Positions 11,661-27,402 of a stretch of 64,000 nucleotides of DNA are shown one piece after another (within the stretch, counting starts at the first letter, position 1; each line of letters opens with the position of its first letter). The notes below the pieces were generated by a model. That model worked only from the letters and a program-made list of their open reading frames with translations. It searched no databases and was not told where the DNA came from. The stretch is from Quillaja saponaria (lineage: Eukaryota > Streptophyta > Magnoliopsida > Fabales > Quillajaceae). The position numbers and the translations under genes are program-made. The DNA is taken from NCBI GenBank assembly GCA_029379385.1, contig CM055614.1:2418001-2482000 (forward strand), written 5' to 3'.

Positions 11661-14245
11661 TACTTAATTACATACTAAGATTACTTAAACATGCAAACCT
11701 GTGAGGAAATCGACAGAAAGTGACAATTAGTTAAACATCCAATATTGTGTGTAAACTTGCTTACAATAGAGGAATTTGTAGTTGAAATATACGAACCATG
11801 CAAAATTGTGAGAAATTTGCATAAGTTATGTCGATTTTAGTTAAAATTACATCAAAGGTGTGAGTAAAATGGCAGTGCTTCTGACCATTTTGGTTATAAT
11901 TACATAAACAAGTGCAATAGTGAGTAAATTGACACAATGTATGATATTTTGTGGGAAGAATACATAAACCTGCAAACCTATGAGTAAAACGGCTGAAAAT
12001 GTGACAATTTACTTGATAATTAGTGACACGCATAAATTTGTGAATAAGTCGTCTAAATTTATAACGATTTACGAGACAATTAGTTAATTATCTAATATTG
12101 TGAATAAATTTGCTTAGAATAAGGAGATTTTAGTTGAAATTATGCAATCATGCAAAATTGTGAGCAAAGATAGACAAATACTTGATGATTTTCGTTCAAA
12201 TTTAATAAACATTAAAAATTGTGAGTAAATTGGCATACTAAATAACTAGATTTGTTTAAATTACAAAAACATGTAAAATTGCAAGTCACTTGGCATAGTG
12301 TTTGACAATGTTAGTGAAAATTGCGTAACAATGAAAAGTTGTGAGTAAAGTGGCTATGTGAGTTAATATCAACTTTTGTTCGAATTATACAAATATGTAA
12401 AATTGTTAGTCAAACTATGTAACCTTGCATGTGTAAGAGACAAATGGCTAGGTATATAACTAATTTAGTTCAAATTATACAAAATATACATCCAACAAAT
12501 GGTCTGATATATGACTAATTTAGTTCAAATTATACAAAGTACACATTTGTAAAACAATTGGCTAATTGTAGATGAAGTCATTTTAGTTCAAATTATACAA
12601 AATGAACATTTTTTTAAAACAAGTGACAAATTGTGTATGACCATTTTGGTTGAAATTACAAAAACTTGTAAAATTGTGAGCAACTTGACAGTCTACGGTG
12701 ATGTTAGTCAAAATCATATATGCACAAAACTTGTGTGTAAATCGGCTCAACACATGGCAATTGGTTTTAAAATTCTATATAAATGCAAAGTTGTGAGTAA
12801 AGTGGTTGATTCGATGACCACTTTAGTTGAAATTATAAAGTCATACAAGCTTGTGAGTGAAGTTGGAGAGTTCATGACTATTTTAATTAGTTCCAATCAT
12901 ACAAACGCGGAAAATGTTGAAGAAAACAAAAGTGGTTAAGCAAATGACGATTTTAGAGAAATTAGAAAATCCTTAAGAACTGTGAGTAAATTTGGAGAGT
13001 GCTTGGATATTTTAGTTCAAATTATATAGTTGTGAGAAAAATGATTTAATATATTACTTTTTTTAGTTCAAATTAAATAAATATACAAAATTGGAGAGTA
13101 ATTGAATATTATATATTTGTCGATTTTAGTTAAAATCACCGACACATGCAAAATTTAGAGTGTTAATATGCTAATTTTAGTTAAAATTACATAAACATGC
13201 AAGATTGTGAGTAAATTGACATAAAATATGACAAGGTTTTGTAAAATTACAAAAAACATGCAAAATTATGAGTAAATTGGCTTACTATATGTTGATTTTA
13301 TTGAAATTTATGCAAAATTTTGAGTATATTGGCTTTTTGTATGACAAATTTCTTTAAAATTATATAAATATTGAAAATTGTGATTAAATTGGCATTGTAA
13401 ATGGCTATTTTGGTTCAAACGAACACAAACATGCAAAAGTGTGAACAAATTTGCTGAGTAGATGTCTGAGTTTTCAAATTATACAAACTCACAAGATTGT
13501 GAGTAAAATAGCAAGAGTTCATGATTGTTAATTATAGTTCAAATTATATAAAATATAGATTTTTGAAAAAAAAAAAGAGAGGGTAAAAGTAAAACTATTT
13601 TAGTTGAAATTACATAAACATGCAAAATTGTGAGTAAATTGACATATGATTATTGTAATTCAAACAATACAAACATGAAAAATTGTGAACTATATAAATG
13701 AAATTAAAACGTTTCCTTTTGTTTCCTTATCCTCCGTGTGATACATACATACATTGTTGGGACCTTCCTAGGAAATTTCCTGTTAGCTAACATTAATGGA
13801 GGACTAGGTTTATTCATAGGATGTTAATAGTGTTAGGATGTTTGTGTTGGTATAGAAATGATCTCTATCAATCGGAGGCCATCACGTGTCCTTAACATTT
13901 TCCAAAATCATCAAAAGGACGTGTCACTCTTTTTGGATCCTAAAAAATCATGCTTACCTTTTTTATGAAATTGGGCCCGAGAGGGTCTGCTTAGGCCATA
14001 AAGGCTCCCTATAACAAGAGATTGCAAATTCCCTTATCCTAAACATAACACAAACTTGAGTTTCCGAGAAAGATCTAATAACTTATTTTTTTGTATATTT
14101 CAAGTATTGTTTAGAGCCACGTAAAACGCGTGCCCAACACTTTCACACTCTTAACAGTTAGCATATTTGATGCACTTAGTATACTATAAGTAATTGTAAA
14201 CCCCAATTCTATGTAACTTGTTAAATTATTGTTCATCATGTTCCC
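11660..14245. repeat. Large tandem duplication, copy B (array plus unique tail)
   Basis: This is the second copy of the block in copy A: ~60-bp units to about 13690, then the non-repetitive tail from about 13730 to 14240. Identity to copy A is high in many stretches, such as the shared segment around 11880-11960 matching 9375-9455. Indels are scattered through it. Copy B carries an extra stretch of units around 12480-12600 compared with copy A. The PMEI-like gene starts ~130 bp beyond its end, so the tail may overlap that gene's upstream region. Confidence 0.88.
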
Positions 14246-14334
14246 CATAAAATAAAAGGAAACCTATGGGAAACTTCCTCTAGTATACGTCCAAGGAAGT
14301 ACGTACTTACCTCTCATCATCAGCGTTCAGCAAT

Positions 14335-14344
14335 ATATATATAA
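14335..14344 (+). promoter_or_regulatory. TATA box of the PMEI-like gene
   Basis: TATATATAAA lies 27 bp upstream of the ATG at 14371. It is a good TATA match, but this spacing would leave a very short 5' leader. A downstream in-frame ATG at codon 4 or 8 could be used instead. Confidence 0.5.
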
Positions 14345-14370
14345 AGCACTTGGTTAATCGGTAGATCAAA

Positions 14371-14979
14371 ATGCAGCATATGCATGAAACAATGTTGCAG
14401 TTTTCGTTCTTCTCCTTTACTTTATGCTTCTTTTTCTTGATCATAATCTCTCATGGAAGAAGCTCCATTTCTACAATCAGTGCAACACCTAATGATCTGA
14501 TCAACCAAACCTGCAAAACATGCTCTGGTCGATCTACCGTCTTAAAATACAACTTTTGTTCAGCCTCTCTTGAAGCCATTCCTGTCAGCCATGCTACTAA
14601 TCTTCAAGGACTTGCTTTAGTTGCAATGGAGCTAGCTCTTGAAAATGCCACACACACAGTCATAAGCATAATGAACTTATTGAAGAATGGAACAAGCTTT
14701 GATCATTTTGAGTTGGCCTCCTTGAAGGATTGCTTAGAACTTTACTGGGATGCAGTATTGTCAATAGCGGATTCTATAGAAGCTTTTTTGTCTGAGAATA
14801 ATGAAATTGCTGAAATGGGGATGTTTGGGAGTATGGAAGCTGCAGCAACTTGTGAGGAAGGATTTTTAGAGAAGAAAGTTGAAGTGCATCCGTTGACAAA
14901 GGAGAATTACAATTTATTACAGTTATGTGATATTGCATTATGTATCATTCGCTTATTAGTCAACGGTTTGATTATGTAA
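14371..14979 (+). CDS. Pectin methylesterase / invertase inhibitor-like secreted protein
   Basis: Single-exon gene of 202 codons. A hydrophobic signal peptide spans about residues 10-28 (FSFFSFTLCFFFLIIIS), so the product should enter the secretory pathway to the wall or apoplast. The mature part has the PMEI-domain pattern: early cysteines at C48, C51 and C63 (LINQTCKTC, then YNFC), the helix LQGLALVAMELALENAT, LKDCLELY with C121, AATCEEGF with C161, and a late LCDIALC. Family members form four-helix bundles with conserved disulfides and inhibit pectin methylesterases or invertases. The motifs resemble the 'putative invertase inhibitor' (Pla a 1-like) subgroup, so either target is possible. 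Three near-identical starts (codons 1, 4 and 8) cannot be separated. The gene is intact and directly follows the repeat array. Confidence 0.88.
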   Translation: MQHMHETMLQFSFFSFTLCFFFLIIISHGRSSISTISATPNDLINQTCKTCSGRSTVLKYNFCSASLEAIPVSHATNLQGLALVAMELALENATHTVISIMNLLKNGTSFDHFELASLKDCLELYWDAVLSIADSIEAFLSENNEIAEMGMFGSMEAAATCEEGFLEKKVEVHPLTKENYNLLQLCDIALCIIRLLVNGLIM

Positions 14980-19136
<4,157 letters not shown>

Positions 19137-20464
19137 TGCGCCTTTGTCTTCAAAGCTTTTGGACACCTGTGCTTCTTGCTACTGGTTTCCAATGTTTGTC
19201 TCAAACCTACAGAGTTTTGATTTATAATGTTCCTACATTGATTCAGAAGCTTGGAGAATGAGTTAAGAGATAGGAGTGAAAAGAACTACAACTGAAAAGT
19301 TTTTGTGTTGGTTAGATGTTTATCTGTGAAAATGTAGCAAGTCCCCTGACTTAAGATAGAGTTTGCTGCTCTTAGAAATCTTTTATCGCATTAATGTTTT
19401 ATAATGTTCTTCTGTTTAAAATTTAAATATTGAAGACATATTCAGGTTTCGAGTTTTTTTTTTACTATTCATCTTAGAGAAGAAAAAAAAAAAAAAGGCT
19501 TTCCAAAGGGAGAACGTTACATATCATGCTGAAAAATCAACAAGCAATTGTTGAAAACTCTTGTGAAAATCCTGACCACATTTGGAGAAGAAATTACATT
19601 TTGATAATGATATGGCATGGAAAACTATATTCTACTAGTAGATATAACCTCGAAAGAATTTCCGATCTACATTATGATATATGGTCCTCTTACTCCTTCT
19701 GAGTACTGAGTAGTGAGTAGTGAGTACCCTGGGCTCCTTACTCATCCAAACAATCCTAGCAAATCAAGGGATCAGCTTTCTCTGATACTGAAGATGGTAA
19801 TTTCTTTTTCTCTATCACTGTATAAGTGTCATAACTTGCTACAATGTATTTGAGATGTGCATTCACATTTTATTACAAGTCGACCCCCCTTAGTCGCCAA
19901 TCAGTTAGTTCATCGGACACAGGCACGGGACTTTGGTTGTTACGATCTATATTTTTTTTTTTCTTTTTTGAAATTCCACTAGTGGAATCCATGTTAGCCA
20001 CGTGGTCCATCCCTTGGGCTACAAGCCCATAACCAAACATTAAAAAAAGGCCCGCCAAAACCACATTTCAAAAAATTTCGAAACCTTTCAGTGGCTCTGT
20101 TTAGTTGACGTCAAAATGGTAAAAATAAAAAATTCATTGACTTGAGTTCAAAACTAGGCTCCACAGGTTGGACCTCTCAGTTATAAAATGGCGCTCACGT
20201 GGCCCATCATTCATACTTCGACCAAGATTTTCTCCGCCGGTTGCCCCACTCTCTTCATTCCTCAGCGAGAAATCAAAATTTAAAAAAATAGAAAAATAAT
20301 AAAAACCCAACGAAAGCAAGATAGCTTTCCTTATTCTCCTACACTACCTCTTCTTCCTCTTCACGCTCACAGCGTGCTTCTTCTTTCCACTCACTCGCTT
20401 TCTATCTTCTTTGGCGGTTGGTGTTTCTGAACCTGAAGACAGTGCTAGGGTTCCGAATTGCGGA
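19137..20464. other. RABH1 3' UTR, spacer and DRP1 5' leader
   Basis: The first ~250 bases are the probable 3' UTR. Simple repeats include a poly-A tract near 19482 and a short tandem gagtagtgagtagtgagta near 19705. A CT-rich leader (cttcttcctcttcacgctc) precedes the DRP1 start. No gene was seen. Confidence 0.5.
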
Positions 20465-23400
20465 ATGGCTACCATGGAGAGCTTGATCGAACTTGTGAAT
20501 CGAATTCAGAGAGCCTGTACGGTACTCGGTGACTATGGCGGTGACTCTGCTTTGCCTACTCTTTGGGAAGCTCTTCCCACTGTCGCTGTTGTCGGTGGCC
20601 AGGTTCTCCCCTATCTTTTTCAGCAATGCATGTTGTTAACGGTTGCGCTTTGCTCTGTCTTTGTCTCTCTTCACCGCTATATTGCTTGGTCTGATGTGTA
20701 GTGTCCTATGAATGTTATAGAGTTCTGGAAAGTCATCGGTACTGGAGAGCATTGTCGGGCGTGATTTTCTGCCCAGGGGATCAGGTTAGCGTTTGTCAAT
20801 TTTATTTATTTAATTTGAATTCTGTTTGGCTGATGAGAAAGTCGTGGCAAGGAGATATGATTGAAAACGTTCGAGGTTGTTTTCAGCCATACTGTTTTTG
20901 GTTTTCTTTTATCTCGCTGGTTCAAGAATGTTGCCAGACAGAAAAATGGAAAAATAAGAGAACATCGCTAAGTTTCGTTGTGAGAATAAAAATAATTTAA
21001 AAATGACTAAAATATATTTTACTTTCTTGATCTATTTTAATTTTTCTAGAATTGAGCTTCATTTTCTTTTGCATCTAACGTTTTATTTAATATAGGGATT
21101 GTGACAAGGAGGCCTTTAGTCCTGCAGCTGCACAAGACAGAACAGGGGATACAGGAATATGCAGAGTTCCTTCACTTGCCAATGAAAAAAATTTTGGATT
21201 TCTGTATGTTTTATCATGTGGATGTTGTGACTTGTGATTTCAATTCTCTTGAATTGTTAGGTAGCTAGAACAATTGTTGTCCTAAATTTGGTAAAATTGT
21301 TCTTGGTAATCTTGGTGTTGATACAATCTATTATGACGTTTCATGTTCAGCCACATAATTGTACTATGAGATAAATGTGATCATAACTGAATAAGTTGTG
21401 CCCTAGGTTGACTATTCGTGACATACTGATTAGATGCTAATAATTTCATGCTACAATTGTTAGTTTATCCTTGTCATTTTCTTTTTTTATGTCTTTGCTT
21501 CTAGCAAATTCCTCTGGAATGTCTGCATCGTGCTCAAACTATGTATCCTTACAGACAAATTGATATTGTCACTGAATTGGTTTTCACTGGGTGCTACTTT
21601 TTCAGCTGTGGTTCGAAAGGAAATTCAGGATGAAACTGATAGAATGACTGGGAGGTCAAAGCAAATTTCCTCCATTCCTATTCATCTCAGTATCTACTCT
21701 CCAAATGGTAAAGATTTTTAGACTTTTTAGTTAGGTTTCATTTTCCCTTGGTTTCTCTTATCAATTTATCATGGTATATTTTGAGTCTTGACTTAAAGTC
21801 GTAGGGCTTCTCAGAATTTATTTATTTTTCATGTGTAGATGTGGATTATAGATATCCTATTGTGACATTTTCTCTTCATTATCTGATAGTTGTCAATACT
21901 ATTTGGCAGTTGTCAATCTGACATTGATAGATCTTCCTGGTTTGACAAAGGTTGCTGTAGGTATACTTCCTAATGGCCTTTCAATTCTGTTGGAATGGGT
22001 GTAGGCATGTTATAGGTTTCCTTTTCCATTTCTAGTGATTTCTAACTTATATTTCTTCATTATTGTCAGAGGGACAACCAGATAGTATTGTCGAAGACAT
22101 TGAAAATATGGTTCGCTCATATATTGAAAAGGTTGTGAAATAACTTTTCTTGTTAGAAATTATATTGGAAATCATTTATATATTAGTTGTTTGTATGTTG
22201 TTTCATTGCAGCCTAATTGCATAATTCTGGCCATAACTCCGGCCAATCAAGATATAGCAACCTCCGATGCCATCAAGCTTGCTAGAGAAGTTGACCCTAC
22301 AGGTGTTGTTTCTGCACATTTTCTTTTTTCTAATTATAACTCAACTTCACAACTTTGTACACTTCTATTTTTGTTATAAAGAGACTATGTTTTTCCCTTA
22401 GGTGAAAGAACTTTTGGTGTGTTGACAAAGCTGGATCTAATGGATAAAGGAACAAATGCTTTAGATGTAAGAATTTTAGCTTTTCAAATGCATTTCATCT
22501 TCAAATTCATCAAAATATTAATGTTTTGTTGGTTTGTAACATTTTCTGTTTATCTGTTAGCAATGTTTTATGTACAGCCATGCACTTTAATTTTGATACG
22601 AGGGTAGTAGACTCTAGTCATGCAAATTCCAAATACTTGCATGGATGCAGATGATTTGGTTATTTATTCTATTGTTTCCTTTTGGGTTATGTTGTAGGTC
22701 CTTGAGGGAAGATCATATAGGCTTCAACACCCTTGGGTTGGAATTGTAAATCGTTCACAGGCTGATATCAATAAGAATGTGGATATGCTTGCTTCTCGAA
22801 GGAGAGAACGTGAGTTCTTTGCCACCAGTCCTGAATATGGACACTTAACCAGCAAAATGGGCTCAGAATATCTTGCAAAACTTCTCTCAAAGGTTCTCTT
22901 TATCCCACTAGTCTTCATTTTACAACAGGATAATGTTTTGTAGTCCTTTTGTAATTCTATAATATAATCATTGGTTACTTCTTAGAATTGATCTGGTTGC
23001 AGCAATTAGAGGCTGTAATAAAAGCTCGCATCCCAGGAATAGCATCTTTGATCAACAGAAGCATAGGTGAACTTGAGACAGAGTTGGACCAACTTGGTAG
23101 ACCTGTTGCTATAGATGCTGGGGTAAGGAATATCTGTATCTATATTTATATCTATCTATTTACCAATCTGAGTCCTGTTAGAGTATTTATAAATTTTATA
23201 ATAATAAAAAAAATTCTCATAATGTATGTCAGGCCCGATTGTACACTATTCTAGAGTTGTGCCGAGCATTTGACCGGGTGTTTAAGGAGCATTTAGATGG
23301 CGGGTAATATATTAGACCTTGTTTCTTCTCTCATTTTCTGGTACCGTTTCTTGTCTAGCTGGTGGGTGAGACTATCTTAGCATGATTATTATTGTTGATT

Positions 23401-25044
23401 AATTGGGAAGCACAAGTAGTCTAATTCCTTCATATTTATCAGTGTTAATGTGTTTGTACAGGCGACCTGGTGGTCACCGTATCTATGGAGTTTTTGATTA
23501 TCAGCTTCCTGCTGCTTTGAAAAAGCTTCCATTTGACCGTCATCTGTCACTACAAAATGTGAGGAAGGTAATTTCAGAGGCAGATGGGTACCAACCTCAT
23601 CTAGTTGCACCAGAGCAAGGTTACCGCCGCCTCATCGACAGTGCTCTTAATTATTTCAGAGGTCCAGCTGAGGCATCGGTAGATGCTGTAAGTGCTTTTG
23701 TTTTAACCCTTTCTTCGTTAGCAGCTTCTCAATTGAGGATCAGAGCATGCTGTTCTGGATTTGTGAATATCCCTCTTTCTTATGCTATAAAATAGTGAGT
23801 TGCAGTGGGAGACTTTTTTTCTTTTCCTTTTTGTTTACAGGAAGGGGTTGGGGCCCTGGGGACATCTGGAAACAGTTAGGATAACAAAAAAATGCATCTT
23901 AAGCACAATTTTGATTCCAAACAGGATAGAGAAATCTTAATAATGTGGTTATGAGAATCGGATATTGGATTGTCATTTAAATTACTGTATCAAAAAGTGT
24001 TGTCTAACAAGCTGCTGAAAGTATGTAAGATAGTTTCCAGTATTATGAAAAGCAAATTTGATAAATGACAATTTCATTTTACATATGTTAAATGTTATTA
24101 GAAAATAGAAACTGAAGTTACTAAGCTTTTTTTTTTTAATTAACAATTTGGTATTGCAGGTTCACTCTGTACTGAAAGAACTTGTAAGAAGATCAATTGG
24201 AGAAACTCAGGTTAAAAATAAGGAAAAAAGTTTAGTGATGTTCCATTAGCAATGATTTAGAGTCTAAAAGTGATGAAGGTTAATTATTGGAATGCAACAG
24301 GAATTGAAGCGCTTTCCGACTCTTCAAGCTGAAATAGCTGCTGCTGCCAGTGAAGCATTAGAGAGATTCCGTGAAGACAGTAAGAAAACAACTTTACGAA
24401 TGGTGGAAATGGAATCCTCATACCTCACTGTAGATTTCTTCCGGAAACTCCCTCAGGAAGTGGAGAAGGGAGGCAATCCAGCTGCCTTATCTGCAGATCG
24501 ATATGCGGAGGGCCACTTCCGCAGGATAGCTTCAAATGTTTCTAATTATGTTATGATGGTATCCGAAACACTCAGAAATACCATTCCAAAGGCTGTGGTT
24601 CATTGTCAAGTGAGGGAGGCCAAGCGAGCTTTACTCGACTACTTTTATATGCAAGTAGGAAAAAAGGAGGTATCCAAGACAAACCCTTACTTGCCATCTC
24701 ACATTAGATTGTACAACTCCATTTTGAGGAAAAAATATTACGCTTTAATTGGGCATAATAAAGTTCATACGAAACAGTGAATATGCACTAATAAGGGATT
24801 TATCTCCCGGGTCAGTGTGTAGACGTGCACAAAAGTATTGGCAGGATCTTATCTCGCGGTGGTTCTAGTTTGTTTGCTATAATTATTAGTTTTCCCTTTT
24901 CAGGGAAGGCAACTTGCAGAATTGTTGGATGAAGACCCTGCATTAGCTGAGAGGAGGCAGCAATGTGGCAAGAGGCTCGAGTTATACAAGTCTGCAAGGG
25001 ACGAGATTGATTCAGTTTTATGGACGAGACGATATGACCCATGA
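20465..25044 (+). CDS. DRP1E: Dynamin-related GTPase, DRP1 class (DRP1C/E-like)
   Basis: Large GTPase of the plant DRP1 (phragmoplastin) group, used in membrane scission at the plasma membrane and cell plate. Fifteen exons join without a frame break (20465-20602, 20721-20784, 21096-21203, 21606-21707, 21910-21960, 22070-22131, 22212-22302, 22402-22466, 22698-22892, 23003-23122, 23233-23303, 23462-23687, 24160-24210, 24301-24669, 24904-25044), giving 617 residues. Seen: G1 GGQSSGKSS across exons 1-2, [13 protein letters not shown]3 DLPGLTK, G4 TKLDLMDKG, the stalk region, and a C-terminal GTPase effector domain ([20 protein letters not shown]...RDEIDSV). There is no PH or proline-rich domain, as expected for DRP1. 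The start [20 protein letters not shown] matches the family; an upstream in-frame ATG at 20411 does not. The DRP1E label is preferred over 1C/1D from overall resemblance. Confidence 0.94.
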
Positions 25045-25660
25045 AATCATGTAAAGAGATTTTCCGTAAAACAGCTATTACTGGTTTTTATTTTTTGGCC
25101 AGAAAGCTATTACTGATGTTGAAGTATGAAGTTTAAAGACTTGGTGGTAGCAAAAATACATGCTCTATTCAGAGCGTATGTGATAATTTGTTGTAAAAAG
25201 CCAATGTTTTTAGTTGAATGTTTTTCTCATGCAATGGGTTGTGTAATTTTTTTTTTTTTCTTGCAAGGTTTATTGGCTTTCATCTAAATATCACAATATA
25301 CCAACAAATCTTAGTCAGGAAGATAAATTTTAAGTGTTAAATGGAGTTTTTAATTCCTAGTATTTGAAGTCGGAGTGGAGTATGTATTATTCAGTAATTG
25401 ATGTAAGATAAATTAAAGAGTTACTCCATCCATAAAATGAGGTTTTTTTGTTTTTTTATTGAATTTTTATTATATAGAAAAGATCATGAGAGAAAGACCA
25501 GACTGAAATTAAATAAGGATAAAGGGATATCATATGAAATAGAAACGTAAATAAATCAACTCATCAGACCTCTGGAAAGAATAAAAAGCTTCGAAACAAG
25601 AATGTGCTACTTGTTTTTCTGAATAAATTTCTGTTTGTTTCACGGAGGTGATAAAATGCT
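25045..25660. other. Convergent spacer between DRP1 and SGPP-like genes
   Basis: The two genes converge here, so the stretch should hold both 3' UTRs. It contains a poly-T run near 25247 and AT-rich sequence, with no reading frame of note. Confidence 0.5.
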
Positions 25661-27402
25661 TCAAGCTGTATGAGCACCACCCTTCTTATCAAGTTCTTCC
25701 AAAGCTGCCCACAATTTTGGATCTTCATAAGTCTTTATAAGGAAAGCAGGTTGTGCTTCCATAAGTAAGTGTTCTGGATTTCTGGTAGCTAAACCAACAA
25801 CAGGCATCCCAGCTGCCACTCCAGCACTGATTCCTGAAACAGAATCCTATAAATAAAATAAGACACACATCAGATTTCTGGAAATATTGTCACATTGGTT
25901 AGCTTATACAACATGTTGTCACGAGAATGCTCACCTCAAATATGAAAGTGTGATCCTTTGACACCTTCAGTACTTCAAGAGCTTTCAAGTATGGGTCTGG
26001 GAATGGCTTAGCATGTTCACAATCGCTTCCAATAATAAGGGTGTCAAAAAAATCTGAAAGACCAAGAATTGAGACCATGAGTTCAGCATTAGCTCTTGGA
26101 GCATTGGTAACTGCAGCCCGCTTCAATCCACGATCTTCAATCCATTTCCTCAACTTATATAGGCCATTCACTGGTTTCAGTTGTTCTCCAACCAATCTGT
26201 TTTGTCCATTAACGAAATAATGTTAGGGAGTTTGAGAGAAATTCCAAGCAGAGGGCAAGTGTAGTTTACCTCCGGAACATGGCTTCCTTATCTTCTACAA
26301 ACTTCAAACCCCTTTGAAGATCATCCGGAAAGAGAATCAAGGCAATATCATCATTATGCTTGCCAGCAATATTCTCAACAAAAAAATCCTCTGTAATTGG
26401 AACACCTCCATTGAAGCCAATCTGATAGCCACCCAAACTTATGTTAACAAATGTTCATGCATTTTGCCATCATGAGTAAAAGGAGTTATAAATTCACACA
26501 CCAAGTTAACAATCTGAATCCTTTTCTTTCATTTTGGTCAAAATTTTCTAGTGAGAAAAACTTTACCTCTTGAAGCATTTCACGGAAAGCATAGTGGTGG
26601 AGTGGATCTGAGTCACAAAGAGTTCCATCAATATCAAATAGCACCGCTTCAAGCGGAGCAAGTCTAGAGAGTGAAGTTTTGCTGGTTCCACAAGATGAAG
26701 GCAATAAGGGGGCAAGTTAGTACAGTCAAACATACGACCAGATCATAAACAAATGACATATTTGTTTGCAACTTTGCATGTTAAGCTTAATTTACATATT
26801 AAGAGCAGTTTTCTATTTGTAATCTAAGAATGATTACTTAAGGGGTCTTATTGTTTGAAAGATAAGTTTTTGTTATGGTAACCTTGTGGATTATGTTCTT
26901 TTCTCAAAGAAAATACTTACTAGTTTCCATTTCTATGTTCCAATTAAGTGTTCCAAATGATTTTGATGGCAACTAGCTATTGAGATCAGCGGCAGAGCAG
27001 TGATGAAACATGAACAAATATATATCCTGATCCAATAACTGAAACAGAGCACAAACCCTTAAGATGATGGGGGATGAACAACAATATTGGAGTGTTTAAA
27101 CCGATTCAGATCAAATTCTAAGCTACATACTTAGCGCATCAATGTAAAGAAAGCGTCATTTTTATATGATGGGTACAAGCAACATTTACATAATAAAGAT
27201 GAGAAAAACCTGTGGTAAAATCTATGAGCACAAACAAACAGAAACACCAACAAATATCTCCCAAATCCGATTTTAATGCAATGACTAACAAGTGATTGAC
27301 ACTATCTGCAGAAAAGAATCAAAAATATGAAACCCAGATCGACAATGTTGGAGAAGATCATAAGCAATACCTTTCCACCGAATTGTCTGAAGAAGCCGTC
27401 AT
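25661..27402 (-). CDS. SGPP: HAD-superfamily sugar-phosphate phosphatase (SGPP-like)
   Basis: Haloacid dehalogenase-type phosphatase similar to plant SGPP, which removes phosphate from sugar phosphates. Five exons: 27402-27371, 26681-26567, 26421-26270, 26196-25935 and 25846-25661, giving 248 residues, close to the ~244 of the Arabidopsis protein. Motif I is FDIDGTLCDSD, with both catalytic aspartates. Motif II is in KRAAVTNAP, the motif III lysine is in HAKPFPDPYLKALE, and the motif IV acidic residues lie across the exon 4/5 junction (FIFE, then DSVSGISAGVAAGMPVVG). The first coding exon is only 32 nt (MTASSDNSVE), separated by a ~690-bp intron. It was placed because it restores the family N-terminus before SKTSLSRLAPLEA. 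No damage is seen. Confidence 0.92.

Noticed and set aside
8000..13690. Possible CRISPR-like repeat-spacer array
   Set aside because: The units are contiguous and diverged, with no constant repeat and unique spacers, and the window is clearly plant nuclear DNA.
20411..20464. Upstream in-frame ATG for the DRP1 gene
   Set aside because: It adds 18 residues absent from the family; the [20 protein letters not shown] start matches DRP1 proteins.
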